The notes beneath the pieces were generated by a model. The model worked only from the letters and a program-made list of their open reading frames with translations, searched no databases and had not been told where the DNA came from. From the NCBI GenBank assembly GCA_933228675.1, contig OW121741.1, positions 36,423,952 to 36,487,951 of the forward strand: a stretch of 64,000 bases of DNA. The letters run 5' to 3'. This DNA is from Stomorhina lunata (taxonomy: Eukaryota > Arthropoda > Insecta > Diptera > Rhiniidae). Shown piece after piece: positions 1 through 12,419 of this stretch (the first letter of the stretch is position 1; every line of letters begins with the position of its first letter). The translations under genes and the position numbers were made by a program.

Positions 1-2240
1 TTTTTGATAAAAACATTGTCTATAGAAAAATTTTTGATAAAAAAATTTTCTATAGAAAAATTTTTGATAAAAAAAATTTCTATAGAAAAATTTTTGACAA
101 AAAAAAATTTCTATAGAAAAATTTATGATGAAAAAATTTTCTATAGAAAAATTTTTGATAAAAAAATTGTCTATAGAAAAATTTTGACAAAAAAATTTTC
201 TATAGAAAAATTTTTAATAAAAAAATTTTCTATAGAAAAATTTTTGATAAAAAAATTTTCTATAGAAAAATTTTTGATAAAAAAAATTTTCTATAGAAAA
301 ATTTTTGATAAAAAAATTTTCTATAGAAAAATTTTTGATAAAAAAATTTTCTATAGAAAAATTTTTGATGAAAAAATTTTCTATAGAAAAATTTTTGATA
401 AAAAAATTTTCTATAGAAAAATTTTTGATAAAAAAATTTTCTATAGAAAAATTTTTTATCAAAAAATTTTCTATAGAAAAATTTTTGATAAAAAAAATTT
501 CTATAGAAAAATTTTTGATAAAAAAAATTTCTATAGAAAAATTTGTGATAAAAAAATTTTGATTTTAATAAAAAAAAAATTCTATAGAAAAATTTTTTAT
601 AAAAAAAAATTTTGTAGAAAATTTTTTTATAAAAAAAAATTCTATAGAAACATTTTTGATAAAAAAAAATTCTATAGAAAAATTTTTGATAAAAAAAAAA
701 TTCTATAGAAAAATTTTTGATAAAATTTTTTTTCCAAAAAATAACAAAATTGTCGGGATGTAAATATCATTCAAAAAGAAAGAGTGTTCGTAAAAAAATT
801 TTCTATAGAAAAATTTTTGATAAAAATTTTCATAGAAAAAATTTTTGATAAAAAAATTTATTATAGAAAAATTTTTGATAAAAAAATTGTCGATAAAATA
901 TTTTCTATAAAAAAATTTTTGATAAAAATTTTCTATAGAAAAATTTTTGATAAAAACATTGTCTATAGAAAAATTTTTGATAAAAAAATTTTCTATAGAA
1001 AAATTTTTGATAAAAAAAATTTCTATAGAAAAATTTTTGACAAAAAAAAATTTCTATAGAAAAATTTATGATGAAAAAATTTTCTATAGAAAAATTTTTG
1101 ATAAAAAAATTGTCTATAGAAAAATTTTTGATAACAAAATTTTCTATAGAAAAATTTTTGATAAATAAATTTTCTATAAAAAAATTTCTATAGAAAAATT
1201 TTTGATAAAAAAATTTTCTATAGAAAAATTTTTGACAAACAAATTTTCTATAGAAAAATTTTTGACAAAAAAATTTTCTATAGAAAAAATTTTGAAAAAA
1301 AAATTTTCTATAGAAAAATTTTTAATAAAAAAATTTTCTATAGAAAAATTTTTGATAAAAAAATTTTCTATAGAAAAATTTTTGATAAAAAAAATTTTCT
1401 ATAGAAAAATTTTTGATAAAAAAATTTTCTATAGAAAAATTTTTGATAAAAAAATTTTCTATAGAAAAATTTTTGATGAAAAAATTTTCTATAGAAAAAT
1501 TTTTGATAAAAAAATTTTCTATAGAAAAATTTTTGATAAAAAAATTTTCTATAGAAAAATTTTTTATCAAAAAATTTTCATAGAAAAATTTTTGATAAAA
1601 AAATTTTGATAGAAAAATTTTTGATAAAAAAATTTTCTATAGAAAAATTTTTGATAAAAAAAATTTCTATAGAAAAATGTTTGATGAAAAAATTTTCTAT
1701 AGAAAAATTTTTGATAAAAAAAAATTTCTATAGAAAAATTTTCTATAGACAAATTTTGATAAAAAAAATTTTCTATAGAAAAATTTTTGATAAAAAAATT
1801 TTCTATAGAAAAGTTTTTGATAAAAAAATTTTCTATAGAAAAATTTTTGATAAAAAATTTTTTTTAGAAAATTTTTTTTATCAAAAATTTTCTATAGAAA
1901 CTTTTTTGATACAAAAATTTTCGATTTTGATAAAAAAAATTCTATATAAAACTTTTGATAAAAAAATTTTCTATAGAAAAATTTTGGATACAAAAATTTT
2001 AAATAAAAAAATTTTTGATAAAAAAATTTCTATTGAAAAATTTTTGATAAAAATTTTCTATAGAAAAAATTTTGATAACAAATTTTCTATATAGAAATTT
2101 TTGATAACAAATTTTCTATATAGAAAATTTTGATAAAAAAAAATTTTATATAGAAAATTTTTTGATAAAAAAATTTCTATAGAAACATTTTTGATAAAAA
2201 AAATTTTCTATAGAAAAATTTTTGATAAAAAAATGTTCTA
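1..2240. repeat. 30-bp satellite array with TTTTCTATAGAAAA core
   Basis: Tandem array of a 30-bp monomer made of the palindrome TTTTCTATAGAAAA followed by a linker of the type ATTTTTGATAAAAAA. The period is exactly 30 bp over most of 301-540 and 1200-1560. Monomers become degenerate after about 1740. A non-repeat interruption lies at about 725-785. Internal segments are duplicated: bases 1-180 recur from 944, and bases 214-462 recur at 1322-1570. Stop-poor reading frames across the array (lysine/phenylalanine/isoleucine repeats) are by-products of the monomer and not genes. The array reaches the left edge of the window, so its full length is unknown. Confidence 0.97.
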
Positions 2241-2814
2241 TACATTTTTTTTCAACATTTTTTAATACCATCCAAAGATATGCTACATTACCCTTAAGGC
2301 TAGATGCTCCCCCCCCCCTTGGCAACAAGCATTCTATATTAGATATATTCTACATTAGACATATCGTCTGAGATGAATTTATACTTTTTAACTCTCATAT
2401 CTTCAATAACAGGATTAGACCCCTAAAGTAGAAATGATTTCCAAGTTCCCCGATCATCTAGTCTCCTTATCCTAATAATGTTTCCCAGATTTGAGTGACT
2501 TTACATGGTTGATATTTCGATTGGAAATTCAAATTTAAACTTCTATATCTGTAATAACATCATCTTCCCTAAAACGAAGACATTTTAATAAGAAACAATT
2601 TAAATGCGGAATAGATACCAGAATTTAGACGTAATATTGACATTCGCCAAATAGAAAGGGTACAATTGAAGCAAACACGAGTCAAATATTATTTTATTTT
2701 AATCAATTATCACAGACATTATCATAAATTATCACAGCAATAAAGAAGACTTTAAAAACACAAACAGAAAAATATGTTTACAGTTGAGTGAGAAAATGTG
2801 TCAAAAACTAAGAC
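2241..2814. other. No recognisable feature
   Basis: AT-rich unique-looking sequence. A run of C lies at about 2309-2318. I see no coding similarity, tRNA or repeat structure here. Confidence 0.5.
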
Positions 2815-5800
2815 ACACTCAGAAAAAAGACATGTACTAAATTTGAGGAAAAAAAATTTCTTAAAAATAGTAAAAAAAAATCCTTATTCAGAGTAAATTT
2901 TTACTCAAAACTAGGAAAAAATGTTACGTTCTAGTAAAAAATACAACATTTAAATAAAAAATGTATAGTTCATATACTAAAAAATAATTAACATTTTTCC
3001 ATAGAAAAATTGCATGAATTTTGTAAAATATTATTTATTTTAAGGAAATTTTTGTTAAAAACTAGTAAATATGTCCTAAATTTTAGTTCATCACATCATA
3101 AAACTGGGTAATATTGACTTTAGTTCAAAAAATTTGATTGAGTAAATGATTTACTGAAAAATAGTTCATAAAATTGAACTTACTTAAAATCTGGAAGTTG
3201 TTGTCGTAAATTTAAGTTCATTATTTTCCTAATTACTAGGAACATTTTCCTAATCATGAATTTCAAGTTTAAGACTTTCTGCATTTTAAGAAAAATATAT
3301 TTAAAACTAGTTAAGATAAATTACAACGTCCAATAGTATACAATCTTCTTATAATAAGTAAAATTGTAATAATTTGTTGAAAGTTATATACTTATATTTA
3401 GGATAATTTCCTAAAAATTAGTTCAGATAAATCAGAATAAATCATGTTTAAATTTATGAAGTAATTAGGATAATTTTTTTATAATGAGTAAAATTGTTAT
3501 AATTTCTTGAAATTTATATACTTATATTTAAGAAATATTTCCTAAAAATTAGTTCAAATTTTCCTAAAATTTAGTTCATATATTGAAAAAAGTAAATGTC
3601 AATAAATTATTTTCATTTATAATTTATTTTCAATTTTAGTTCGTGATAGTTTTCTTACAAATTCCGCTTTTTTTTCGATATTAGTAGTATAAAAAAAATT
3701 GTGTTATGAAAAATTTGTGCCAAAAATTGTGTTTGTTGTTTCTATATTTGTATAACATAAGTAAAGGAAATATTAGCGATTAAATAATGCCTCAAAATAA
3801 AAGACCAAAAAATCAACAAGGAGATGAAAATTTCCTAAATATTAGTTAAAAATTTCCTAAAAATTAGTTTAAATTTTCCTAAAAATTAGTTTAAATTTTT
3901 CTAAAAATTAGTAAAAATTTTCCGAAAAATTAGTTAAATTTTTCCTAAAAATGTATTAAAAATAAATGTTAATAAATCATGTTTTCTAATATTGTCTTCG
4001 TCTGCTTATGCAAGTGCCCACGATTCAGCACCATATAATAACACTTGTAATTTTAGTTCCTGTTGAGTGGATTTCATTCCAAAGCTAAGTAAGTATGATT
4101 CTTCATTTAATTTCATTATTTACATTCGCTGCTGTACCTAGGTAAACTCTGAAGCTATAGTTGACGACGTTCACGTGTGCTCCAATTCTAATGAACTGCT
4201 TGCTAGTAGAGACCATCAGTATTGTTTTTGATTACTAGGCCTATTTTCATGGAATAATTTTCAATACCGGAATAGGCGGCAGTCACTTCACGCAAATGTG
4301 AGTAACATGTAAAGTAAGGTAAGTGTCCATTTGTTTTTCTTGGTGGATTTACCTGGTCTAAAGTCGCATTGGGAGGCACAAATTATTTCGTTAATATTGA
4401 GTTTTAGCCTTGCACACAGGATGCTCGTTATCTTATAAGCGCAGATGGATTTATCACCTTTATCAGAACACTCTCGGTATGTCACCTGATTTCAAATCAT
4501 CCACTCCATCAAATCATCCAGGAGATTAGAAGATTAGAGCAATCATATCACATTTGTACTTATCGGGTACATCCATCAACTGAATCGGGGCACCTCCTCT
4601 GTTAAGATTTCTGATATTACAGGTACTTATCCTTAGATCATGATAATTTATTCGTTTGCTGTGGTCGTAAACATTAGGGGGTCGTTTTTATTCTAATTGT
4701 TTCTATTTCATATTAGGAGTTTTTTCCAGGAGCGGGTTACTAGCCTGAGGTCCTTGTTAGCTCACTACTTTAAGGATGTTAAGGTAGCTAACCAGGTGAT
4801 ACTACTAGGAGGTCAATGACCACAGTTGAGATGAGAGGTTGACCAAGAAAAATCTGGGCTTTCAAATTAAAACCGATTAAAAGCGTTGCTTGGCTTAAAA
4901 CACCAACTATATCATCCTGAAATCTAGAATACTTCGACACAATTATGAACTTCAGCAGCCGTTTTCTTGAAATCCAAAAAAGGTTATAGGACTTCTCCTC
5001 ATATCAAGGCTCAAACCATGTAAGTGATGCATTATCTATGACTTTAGAACACTGTTTTCTCAGTTTTTATATTAGGGTGGGTCTTTTTCAATGTTCGACA
5101 TTAGGTTGTTATATATTAAATATCATAATTTAATGTCAAATTTAAAGAAAACCTTTAAATAACTCCAAAAGCAATCTTCTAAATGCAGTTATTGGATTTA
5201 GGTACAGTTTTTTTTATTAAAATAAATTAATGGACAAATATTCAAGGTAAATACATTTTTAGATTGAGCTTTTGCGTAATACATTGATAAGTATCCAAAA
5301 TTAAAAAAAATCGTATAGGTGTTTTAAACTAACAGTTAACTATAGTAGGGCTAACAGTAAGGGGCAAAACTTAACACATTATTTATTAATACAAAATCGA
5401 AAAAACTGTAGTTAAAATTCAAAAGTCATTGTTTGGTATAATTTTTTTCCTTTTGCCAAACACTTTAATTAACTCATGTTTATTGACATTCGGATGGACG
5501 AATATAAACCGAATAGGGTCAGATTGTCGGCAATGAATATTATTTGATAAAAGTGTGAACGAATTTATACCAACCAACTATTTTTGACATTTAATATAAT
5601 TAAATTTTAAACTTTATTTTCTTTAATTTTTTCGATTTAGTAATAATAAAAATAAATAATGTATTTTATTTACTCTAACTAACTGTATGCTCTAAATAAA
5701 AAATATAAAAAAATATATATATTAAACACCTATACCATATTTTATATTTTTCGCAAAATGACCTTTGATTAGTTAAATTGGGAAGTCTAAGGACCTCTAG

Positions 5801-7340
5801 TGTTCCGTAGCCAAAGATGCCGTGCGTCACAAAGAGCGTCCCTTCCATGTTATTTGAATAACAATTTGACTATGAAAAGGCTTTAATATTTTTCAATGTA
5901 TTATACTGCAGTAAATTCTGAAGTACGATTTTTTTTATTTATTTACCTTATAAAATTTGTCTTTATTAATAAATACATTAATATAAATACTTATCTATTT
6001 TCCAATAACTTACATTATGAACCAAAATTCTTTTATATTGAAATTTATATTGCATCTCCAAATAAATAAATTCTTAAACTTGTAAAAGAGGATCAGATAT
6101 TTTTAATGGCAAAGAATGGGTAATGAAATACATTGAGTCATTGCCCACAGTTATTTAAATTGGAAGAAACTTTCACAAATACGAATGTGGAGAAATTTCA
6201 AAACTACTTCATCCATTTTTTATTTCTATGACTTTTAATTTATTGTATTTTTTTTTTTTTTTTGTATAAGTTGTTATTGATTGAAATTTCGGTAAAACCA
6301 AAAATACTCCAATTTTTCCCTATAAGAACAAATTTTACAGTTTGGGGGCGGATGGGGCACGCCTCCCCCTAATGCAATCTTTTGTATAAAATATTTTTTG
6401 TAACGGAAAACATTTCTTAGGGAAAATTAAGGTTAAATTTTTAATAAATAAGGTACACTCCAATTTTTATGTAAATATATATATATAAATGTAAAAATTG
6501 TTATAAATTTAAATATTATTTATTATTTAAATATGTATATGTGTTTATGTTATTTAAAATATTTTTGTAAAGTTATGAAAAGATATTAATAAAAATACTT
6601 TATACCATTTTTTTATACTTTTATTTTATAAAGGTGATATATATATATATATATTTTAGAAAATAATTTTACTTAATTTTAGTACTTTTTCTTGTATCAT
6701 TTAGGAAATATATAATTCAGATAAGTATATAATTTACTGAAAACTAGAAATAAGTTTTATTAACGTAGGAAATATTTCATACTGGGAATGAATATTTTAC
6801 TATAAATAAGTATTAAACTTATTTATTTTCTGACTGTTTTTCTCACTTTTAAGGAAAATATTTCCTAAAAATTATAAATTTTTTATAAGATCAAAATAAA
6901 TAATTTACTGGATTTTAGTAATCTTTTTCTACTATCGTAGAAAATTTGAACAAGTTTACTGCAGTTTTTACTTGTTTTAAGTAAAAATAAATTATCTTTT
7001 AACTAAAATGAAGGAAAATTTTCCTTATTTATAGCATTGATAAATATTTATCTGAACTAAATTAAAGGAAATATTTACTTGTTTTTAAGAAGTTTCAGAT
7101 AAAATATGAACTAAATAATAGTAATTTTTTTTAATTTTTTAAGTATAATTTTATTTGATTTTAGTTAAAATTTGTTTAATATAAGAAATTTTGTCAAAAA
7201 CTTAAGGAAATTTTTTTCTTGGAATTAAGGAATTTTTTTACTTAGTTGCTGTAAAAAACGGCTTTGGCGCCATACGACAACCATTTTTTCCTCAAATTTA
7301 GTAAATTTTCCTATATTTTAGTTCATTTTTTTTCTGGGTG
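2815..7340. mobile_element. Possible large foldback-type element
   Basis: Both ends carry similar sequence in opposite orientation. About 2815-2850 reads ACTCAGAAAAAAG, then ACTAAATTTGAGGAAAAAA. The reverse complement of 7264-7340 reads ACCCAGAAAAAAAA, then ACTAAATTTGAGGAAAAAA. The flanking stretches 2830-3960 and 6690-7330 are filled with short degenerate repeats of the type TTTCCTAAAATTTAGTTC and its reverse complement, as in foldback transposons whose long inverted arms contain subrepeats. The interior (about 3970-6690) holds a reverse-transcriptase relic and otherwise AT-rich sequence without recognisable genes, including an AT dinucleotide run near 6637-6654. No target duplication was identified, so the element boundary is tentative. 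Confidence 0.35.
3985..4490 (-). pseudogene. Non-LTR retrotransposon reverse transcriptase relic
   Basis: Translating the minus strand in shifting frames gives pieces of a LINE-type endonuclease/reverse-transcriptase ORF. From about 4485 down there is a segment with YKITSILCARLKLNIN and QCDFRPGKST, typical of the conserved motif region of an RVT_1 domain. It jumps directly, by internal deletion of the palm, to a segment with REVTAAYSGIENYSMKIGLV (about 4297-4238). Then come RIGAHVNVVNYSFRVYLGTA and a C-terminal LLYGAESWALA near 4040-4000. The order matches the usual palm-to-thumb order of such proteins. Stops (for example after the GLY at about 4210) and frameshifts make it inactive. The final motifs suggest an RTE-like or related clade, but I cannot settle the clade by eye. 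No poly(A) tail or target duplication was found. Confidence 0.75.
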
Positions 7341-7488
7341 CAGAGGCGGCAAAAAAACTTCAAGTTTGAGTAGAAGCAAAGAACCTATAATATAAAGATG
7401 TTGCACCTCCATACATTGATTTGCCATATGGTCTCTTTGATAAGTCCCATAAAAAAGAGAGTATACCGCTTTTACTCTAACTCGGAAA

Positions 7489-7590
7489 CAACTAATGGAG
7501 ACGTTTATCCAATGAGAGAAAGCCAAGGCGCACACACGTGCTCATGGAATTTATGTTTGTTTGTGCGTTTATGAGTTTTTCATGGATCTT
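7489..7590 (+). repeat. Dispersed repeat, copy A
   Basis: About 100 bp beginning AACTAATGGAGACG and containing ACACACGTGCTCATG and TTTGTTTGTGCGTTTATG. A diverged copy in the same orientation lies at 21908-22003. The two copies differ by scattered substitutions, so this is an old dispersed repeat. Family unknown. Confidence 0.7.
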
Positions 7591-8550
7591 TAATCACATT
7601 AATTTCACTTTTGACAGAAAACAAGTATTTAAAGTGCAATATCTTTATTTTATAAAGTGATTAGAAGATTAAAAATAGTTGCCCTAAATCACTTGAAATC
7701 TGCTGAAACCCTCCAAATAATAAGGTCAAATTTTCAAACCATTAACGATTTTCAATAGATATTTATTTTATCCTTAACTGTATTTAATGAATATAATTCA
7801 TGGCGCAGATTGTTTATATTTGTAGCGTCATTAAATGTAAGGCAAGACCCATCTGGGAAAAATGTGTCAATATTTGCCAGTATAAGTACTTTTTGTGTGA
7901 ATGACAGAGTGTGATCCCAAACAATATTAAATGGCTAAACATTTAATGATGCCCCAACAGTTCGAGTTAAATCAATTGCCTCCGAGGCAAATATATAATC
8001 CTTGATATTTGATAGTATATAAATTATATTCGATAATCTAAAAAAGAAATAAAATCCTTTCCAACGACATCAAATTCATTAAAATCTGACAACGCGTTCA
8101 GAAGTTATTAAGTCGTAAATATTGCCAAATATTCACAAAAATACCCGAGACGGCCAAATTTGAGAGCCTATGGAATCTAAACAATATAAGATATGAGGCT
8201 GGGTTTTACGCCATAACATCCGGAGACAAAAGGAGAATATATGTTTTGAGTTTAAACAAAATCGAAGAGATTCAAATTATAAATTGGATCGACTGCAGAC
8301 GACCAAACTGAGTTGAGTTGAGAACGGCAATAGGGGAAATTAAATAAACACGAAACATTTCGAAAAATGGGTTTTACTAATGAAAAACAACCCTAATTTA
8401 AGAAGAAATCATCTTTGTTTAGGTTAAGACGGTATCAATAGAATACCTTTACTCTGAGGCCCTTCTAGTTCCATTGTAGTGCTTCCATGACATAAACAAG
8501 TAAATAGACAGAGTTTAGTAGTGGAAGCTTGAAGTACAGAAATAAAATAA
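7591..8550. other. No recognisable feature
   Basis: AT-rich sequence with no open frame of note and no repeat that I recognise on either strand. Confidence 0.45.
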
Positions 8551-8576
8551 CAGAGGTAACTTGCAAGTTACCTCTG
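8551..8576. repeat. Perfect 26-bp palindrome
   Basis: CAGAGGTAACTTG is followed immediately by its exact reverse complement. It sits at the outer edge of the retrotransposon-derived repeat block that begins here, with the left half in sequence that does not resemble the block. Confidence 0.9.
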
Positions 8577-9680
8577 AGTTTCTCATCAAATCTGCTACCT
8601 AAAAACCTAAGACTCCGATGCTGAAGCTTAGGACAATGACAGAGTATATGTTCGACCGATTCGAAACCTCATCTGAACATAATCTGTAAATGTCTAGAAT
8701 CCAACTGAGCTATCTGAGTCCATTTAAGAAGCCCACAGCTTCATTCAGTTTACACTGCTAGATGTCTTGAAGTTCCTCATGAAATCGGCTTTCTTAAAAG
8801 AAAGATAGAGGATCTGTTCGACCGATTCGAACTCCTTATCTGAATACAATCTGCAAATGTCTGGAGTTCACATGTTCGATCTATTTCGAATTCTCATCTG
8901 AATATAATTTGAAAATGTCTAGAATCCAACTGAGCTTTCTCAGTCCATCTAAGAAGCAAACTTCATCATTCACTTTGCACTGCTAGATGTCTTGAAGTTC
9001 CTCATGAAATCTGCTTTCTTAAAACCAAAGACTCCGATGCTTGAGCATAGGAGAAAGACTGAGGATATGTTCGGTCGATTCGATTTCCTCATCTGAACTT
9101 TATCTGTAAAATGTCTGGAATCTACCTGTTCGATCTATTCGAAATACTCATCTAAATATAATCTACAAATGTCTAGAATCCAACTGAGCTGTCTGAGTCC
9201 ATATAAGAAGCCCACATCTTCATACAGTTTACATTGCTGGATGTCTTAAAGCTACTCATGGAATCTTCTGCCTAGAATCCTAAGCCTCCGATTCTGGAGC
9301 ATAAGACAATGACAGAGGATATGTTTGACTGATTCGAAATCCTCATCTGAAAACAATCTGGTAATGTCTGGAAGCCACCTGTTCGATCTATTCGAAATTC
9401 TCATCTTAACATAATCTGCAATTGTTTAGAATCCACCTGAGCTGTATGCGTCCATCTATGAAGCCCACAGCTTCATTTGGTTTATACTGATGGATGTCTT
9501 GAAAATTCTCGTGGAATCTTCTACCTAGAATCCTAAGCCTCTGATTCTGGAGCATAAGACAATGACAGAGGATATGTTTGACCGATTCGAAATCCTCATC
9601 TAAACAGAATCTGTAATTGTCGGAAATCGTTCCAAAGCATCTGTTTAACTTCGAGTTAAGGGCACAGTGTCTGCCTAAGA
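8560..9680 (-). pseudogene. Amplified 3' ends of a jockey/I-like retrotransposon ORF2
   Basis: The minus strand holds about five degenerate, partly overlapping repeats, each roughly 180-240 bp. They decode to the C-terminal tail found after the RNase H/reverse transcriptase region of jockey- and I-type LINE proteins. The best-preserved unit (about 9670-9480) reads GRHCALNSKLNRCFGTISDN, then YRFCLDEDFESVKHILCHC, then LRILGRRFHENFQDI: the Cys-x2-Cys ... Glu-His-x-Leu-Cys-x-Cys zinc-finger-like pattern. The last unit (about 8690-8570) reads ESVEHILCHCPKLQHRSLRF, then LGSRFDEKLRG. Units between are broken by stops and indels. On the plus strand the repeats show as recurring GACCGATTCGAAATCCTCAT and CATCTTGAAGTTCCTCATG-like blocks. 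This is not a functional gene. Local tandem duplication of a 5'-truncated insertion is the simplest explanation. Confidence 0.62.
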
Positions 9681-9689
9681 AACTTCTTA

Positions 9690-10080
9690 AGTCCTATTAA
9701 GACCTGGAAATATGTAGGTTCTGGTCTTATTTCTTATTTTGGGCACAGATACCTAGATATAACATAGGCTATTACATTTCTTTGTGCTTTTTCTCGCTGA
9801 TCCAGAATTTAATACCCATATAAAAGTGGCAGATAGGCCGAGCTATATCTGTCATTATGTAGCTTAGCTGACAGCTTCTTTGGAATGTCATTGCCTTCAA
9901 TGCTTTTTTTTTAAGAGAAGTTAAGTTCACTCAGGCAAGTAATGTCTATCTACTATCCATTTTTTAAAAGGGGATAGACTAAAAAGGTAGTGAATATGAC
10001 AGATAAAGCTTTATAATATTCAATGCTTTAATTGCACGTCATGTCTATTGTTAGAACAGTAAAGTTGCGCCATCTGTTGT
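9690..10080. other. No recognisable feature
   Basis: Unique-looking sequence between the LINE-derived block and the mariner relic. It includes a short poly-T run at about 9905. No gene seen. Confidence 0.45.
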
Positions 10081-10131
10081 AAGCTTGATGGATTATTTAA
10101 GCTTTTTGTTCTTTAGCCGATTCTATTTCAT

Positions 10132-10504
10132 TTACATTGACGGCACCCATCTTGCAGAAAGCTTTTTCATCTGTAGTTCTTCATGCAAAATGAAATGGAC
10201 TCGATCATTTGAGATGCCCATGATATTAGCTGTTTCACGCACTTTTATTCGTCGATCATTTAATACCATATCATGAACTTTGGCTACAATTTCTGTTGTT
10301 GTTGCTCTTTTTGGACGTCCACTACGTGGTTCATCTTCAATGCTTGTACGACCACGTTTAAATTCAGCAACCCAATATTTTACTGTTGCATATGAAGGAG
10401 CACTTTCACTTTCACACATTCACCATATCATTATGAATTTCTTGTCCCCATAAACCTTTTTTATGTAAATATTTAATGACACCACGTATTTCTAATTTTT
10501 CCAT
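10132..10504 (-). pseudogene. Mariner (DD34D) transposase N-terminal fragment
   Basis: The ATG on the minus strand at 10504 opens a frame reading MEKLEIRGVIKYLHKKGLWG and QEIHNDMVN. A frameshift near 10425 moves the frame, which continues in 10419-10132 as SESAPSYATVKYWVAEFKRG, then RTSIEDEPRSGRPKRATTTE, then helix-turn-helix sequence ending MGISNDRVHFILHEELQMKK and LSARWVP. This is the paired-type DNA-binding half of a mariner transposase: first HTH, linker with the GRP AT-hook-like motif, second HTH. It stops at SM after WVP, so the whole DDD catalytic domain (about 200 residues) is missing. The remaining piece is about one third of a normal ~345-residue protein. It could bind transposon ends at most. 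I could not identify its terminal inverted repeats. Confidence 0.85.
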
Positions 10505-11839
10505 TGTAAAAAATAACGGATGCGTCTTTTGTGAACATCTGTTTCTATATGAAGGAGTTACCAGATCAAAACAAAATTTAACATGTGTTTATAGCAGAGA
10601 TGGAAATTTTCAAAAACACTTAACTTTTTTCTGTTTGTACCACGCTTTTTGTGCTAGGCTAACTAGTTTCCGAACCGCCCTCGTACTTAAGCTATCAAAC
10701 TTGATAGCCAGAGATCCACTAAACTGTAGGGTAATACACAACTAACTGTACATAAATACTGTACTTATGTATATCGTCTGGCTTCCTATAACAGCAAGTA
10801 CGTATCTACGACGAGTATGATAATTATTTTCAAAATTATTTACAATATTGTCAATTATTTTATCTATAATAGAATTTGAGTGTGTCGAATATAATTGCAC
10901 TTGAAATAGTTAAAGCCCCTTTTATTATTTTCAATGTCAAAATTCATATGAAATACGAAATAATACAAAAAATAAACTACCGGTTTCTTTAGGAAAATTT
11001 TTGAAAATTTGTTATTTCAAAATGTCTGTGGAAATAGGCCATTAGTTTAAAAAAATTTTCTCTATAAAATTAAATTTCCATCATCATTATAATAAAAATG
11101 TTTAATATTACAAAAAATGCACGCACGTTAGTTATAGTAATTCGAAGTAAATTTACATTTCAGATTTTTAAGTAAATTTTGCAAATTTTTTTGCATTTTT
11201 TTGCACATTCCTTTGAAATTTTCCATCACATCCAGCGGAAAAGGAGAACTCTTTCATTTTATGTGAAAATATTCTTGACGTGTCTGATGGCAGACTCGAG
11301 TAATTAGTTTTTCATTATTTATTTATTTTTTTTTTTAATTTTGTTGCTGTTGTTTTTCCATAGAAAAAATAATTAAATTTTAGTGAAGCTTTAATGGTTA
11401 AATGTCTGGGTAATTATTTATGGATTATTGCTGTTGTTGTTGTTGTTTTTGTTAAATATTTGTGCAGTAATTAGTGTTTCAGCAACAGCGATTTTAATCG
11501 CATAAAAATATGGATTTTAGAAATTAAATATTGATGAACAAGAAGTATTTAAATATGTAAATATTTGTATATGAAATGTATGAAATGAAATGTAGGCTAA
11601 TGGCGCTACTACAAGAGGTACTATTTATGTTCCTACAACTGGCAACTCTAAAGTCAAGAGCTTAAATCTGGCAACACCATAATAAAGTTTGACATATTTT
11701 AGCTTAAACGAACTCACAACGTCCTAGTGTACAAGGGCTACTTGTTTATAAAAAGTTTAGAAAATCAAATTTTCCAAGAAATGGAAATTTCAAAAGAAGT
11801 TGGATTATTTTTCGTAACTTTCGATATAGATTATCTAAA
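10505..11839. other. No recognisable gene
   Basis: AT-rich sequence with a short TTG-repeat tract near 11429-11452 and poly-T runs. No coding similarity or element ends were seen. It may include remnants of the two flanking mariner copies. Confidence 0.4.
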
Positions 11840-12330
11840 TAAGAATGTGTCGATGAACTTCGTATGGCGATAAAGCACCATCAAAAATCACTATATATCG
11901 CTGATATACTGAATTCAAATAAAGTTCTGAGGACGTAGTTTCGTCGCCGACGAATTTCCCGAATGTCGTGAAAAATCTGTTGCTGTGCCACAAAACATCA
12001 ACGAAGTGCATGAACTGATAACGCAAGATTGTCTTGTGACATATTTAAAAAAAGATTCATTCATGCACATGTGTACCACTTCAAAATAGTCGATTTTGCA
12101 TGAACATTTAGTACCAAAAAAAAATGTGTTCCCGTTGGATCCCCTAATTTATCAATCGCTCAAAAAATAAAAAAAAGGATCGGTGTAAGAAAATCATTTA
12201 AAAATTCGACTGTGGTGCTTCAAAGGACATGTATAGAATCGTGACAGATGACGAATCATGGATATATGCTTATAAGCAAAGATAGGGAGTTCATACCACC
12301 AGGAGCCGAAGACTTTTTGTAATTTTCGTA
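11840..12330 (+). pseudogene. Second, older mariner transposase relic
   Basis: The plus strand, read across several frameshifts, matches the mid-part of a mariner transposase. About 11975-12040 gives VAVPQNINEVHELITQDCLV. Near 12120-12165 it gives MCSRWI and NLSIAQK-like segments. About 12232-12275 gives YRIVTDDESWIYAYKQ, in which the Asp of the (G/D)DESWIY motif is the first catalytic Asp of the DDD triad. A stop follows, and the remaining catalytic domain is not recognisable. It differs in sequence from the mariner fragment at 10132-10504, so the two are separate insertions of distinct lineages. Heavily decayed and certainly non-functional. Confidence 0.75.
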
Positions 12331-12419
12331 AATATCACGATCATTAATGAAACTCATGAAAATATGTATTAAAATCTTTTAGTTCAGATTTGAATGTTAA
12401 CAAAGTCAGTTGTGCCGCT

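Noticed and set aside
4..708. Long open frame of repeated FSIEKFLIKK-like residues, and similar frames through 2094
   Set aside because: The 30-bp monomer is divisible by 3 and lacks stops in some frames, so open frames arise automatically on both strands. There is no conservation beyond the DNA repeat.
10132..12330. A single mariner element split by an insertion
   Set aside because: The two pieces lie on opposite strands and their sequences belong to different mariner lineages.
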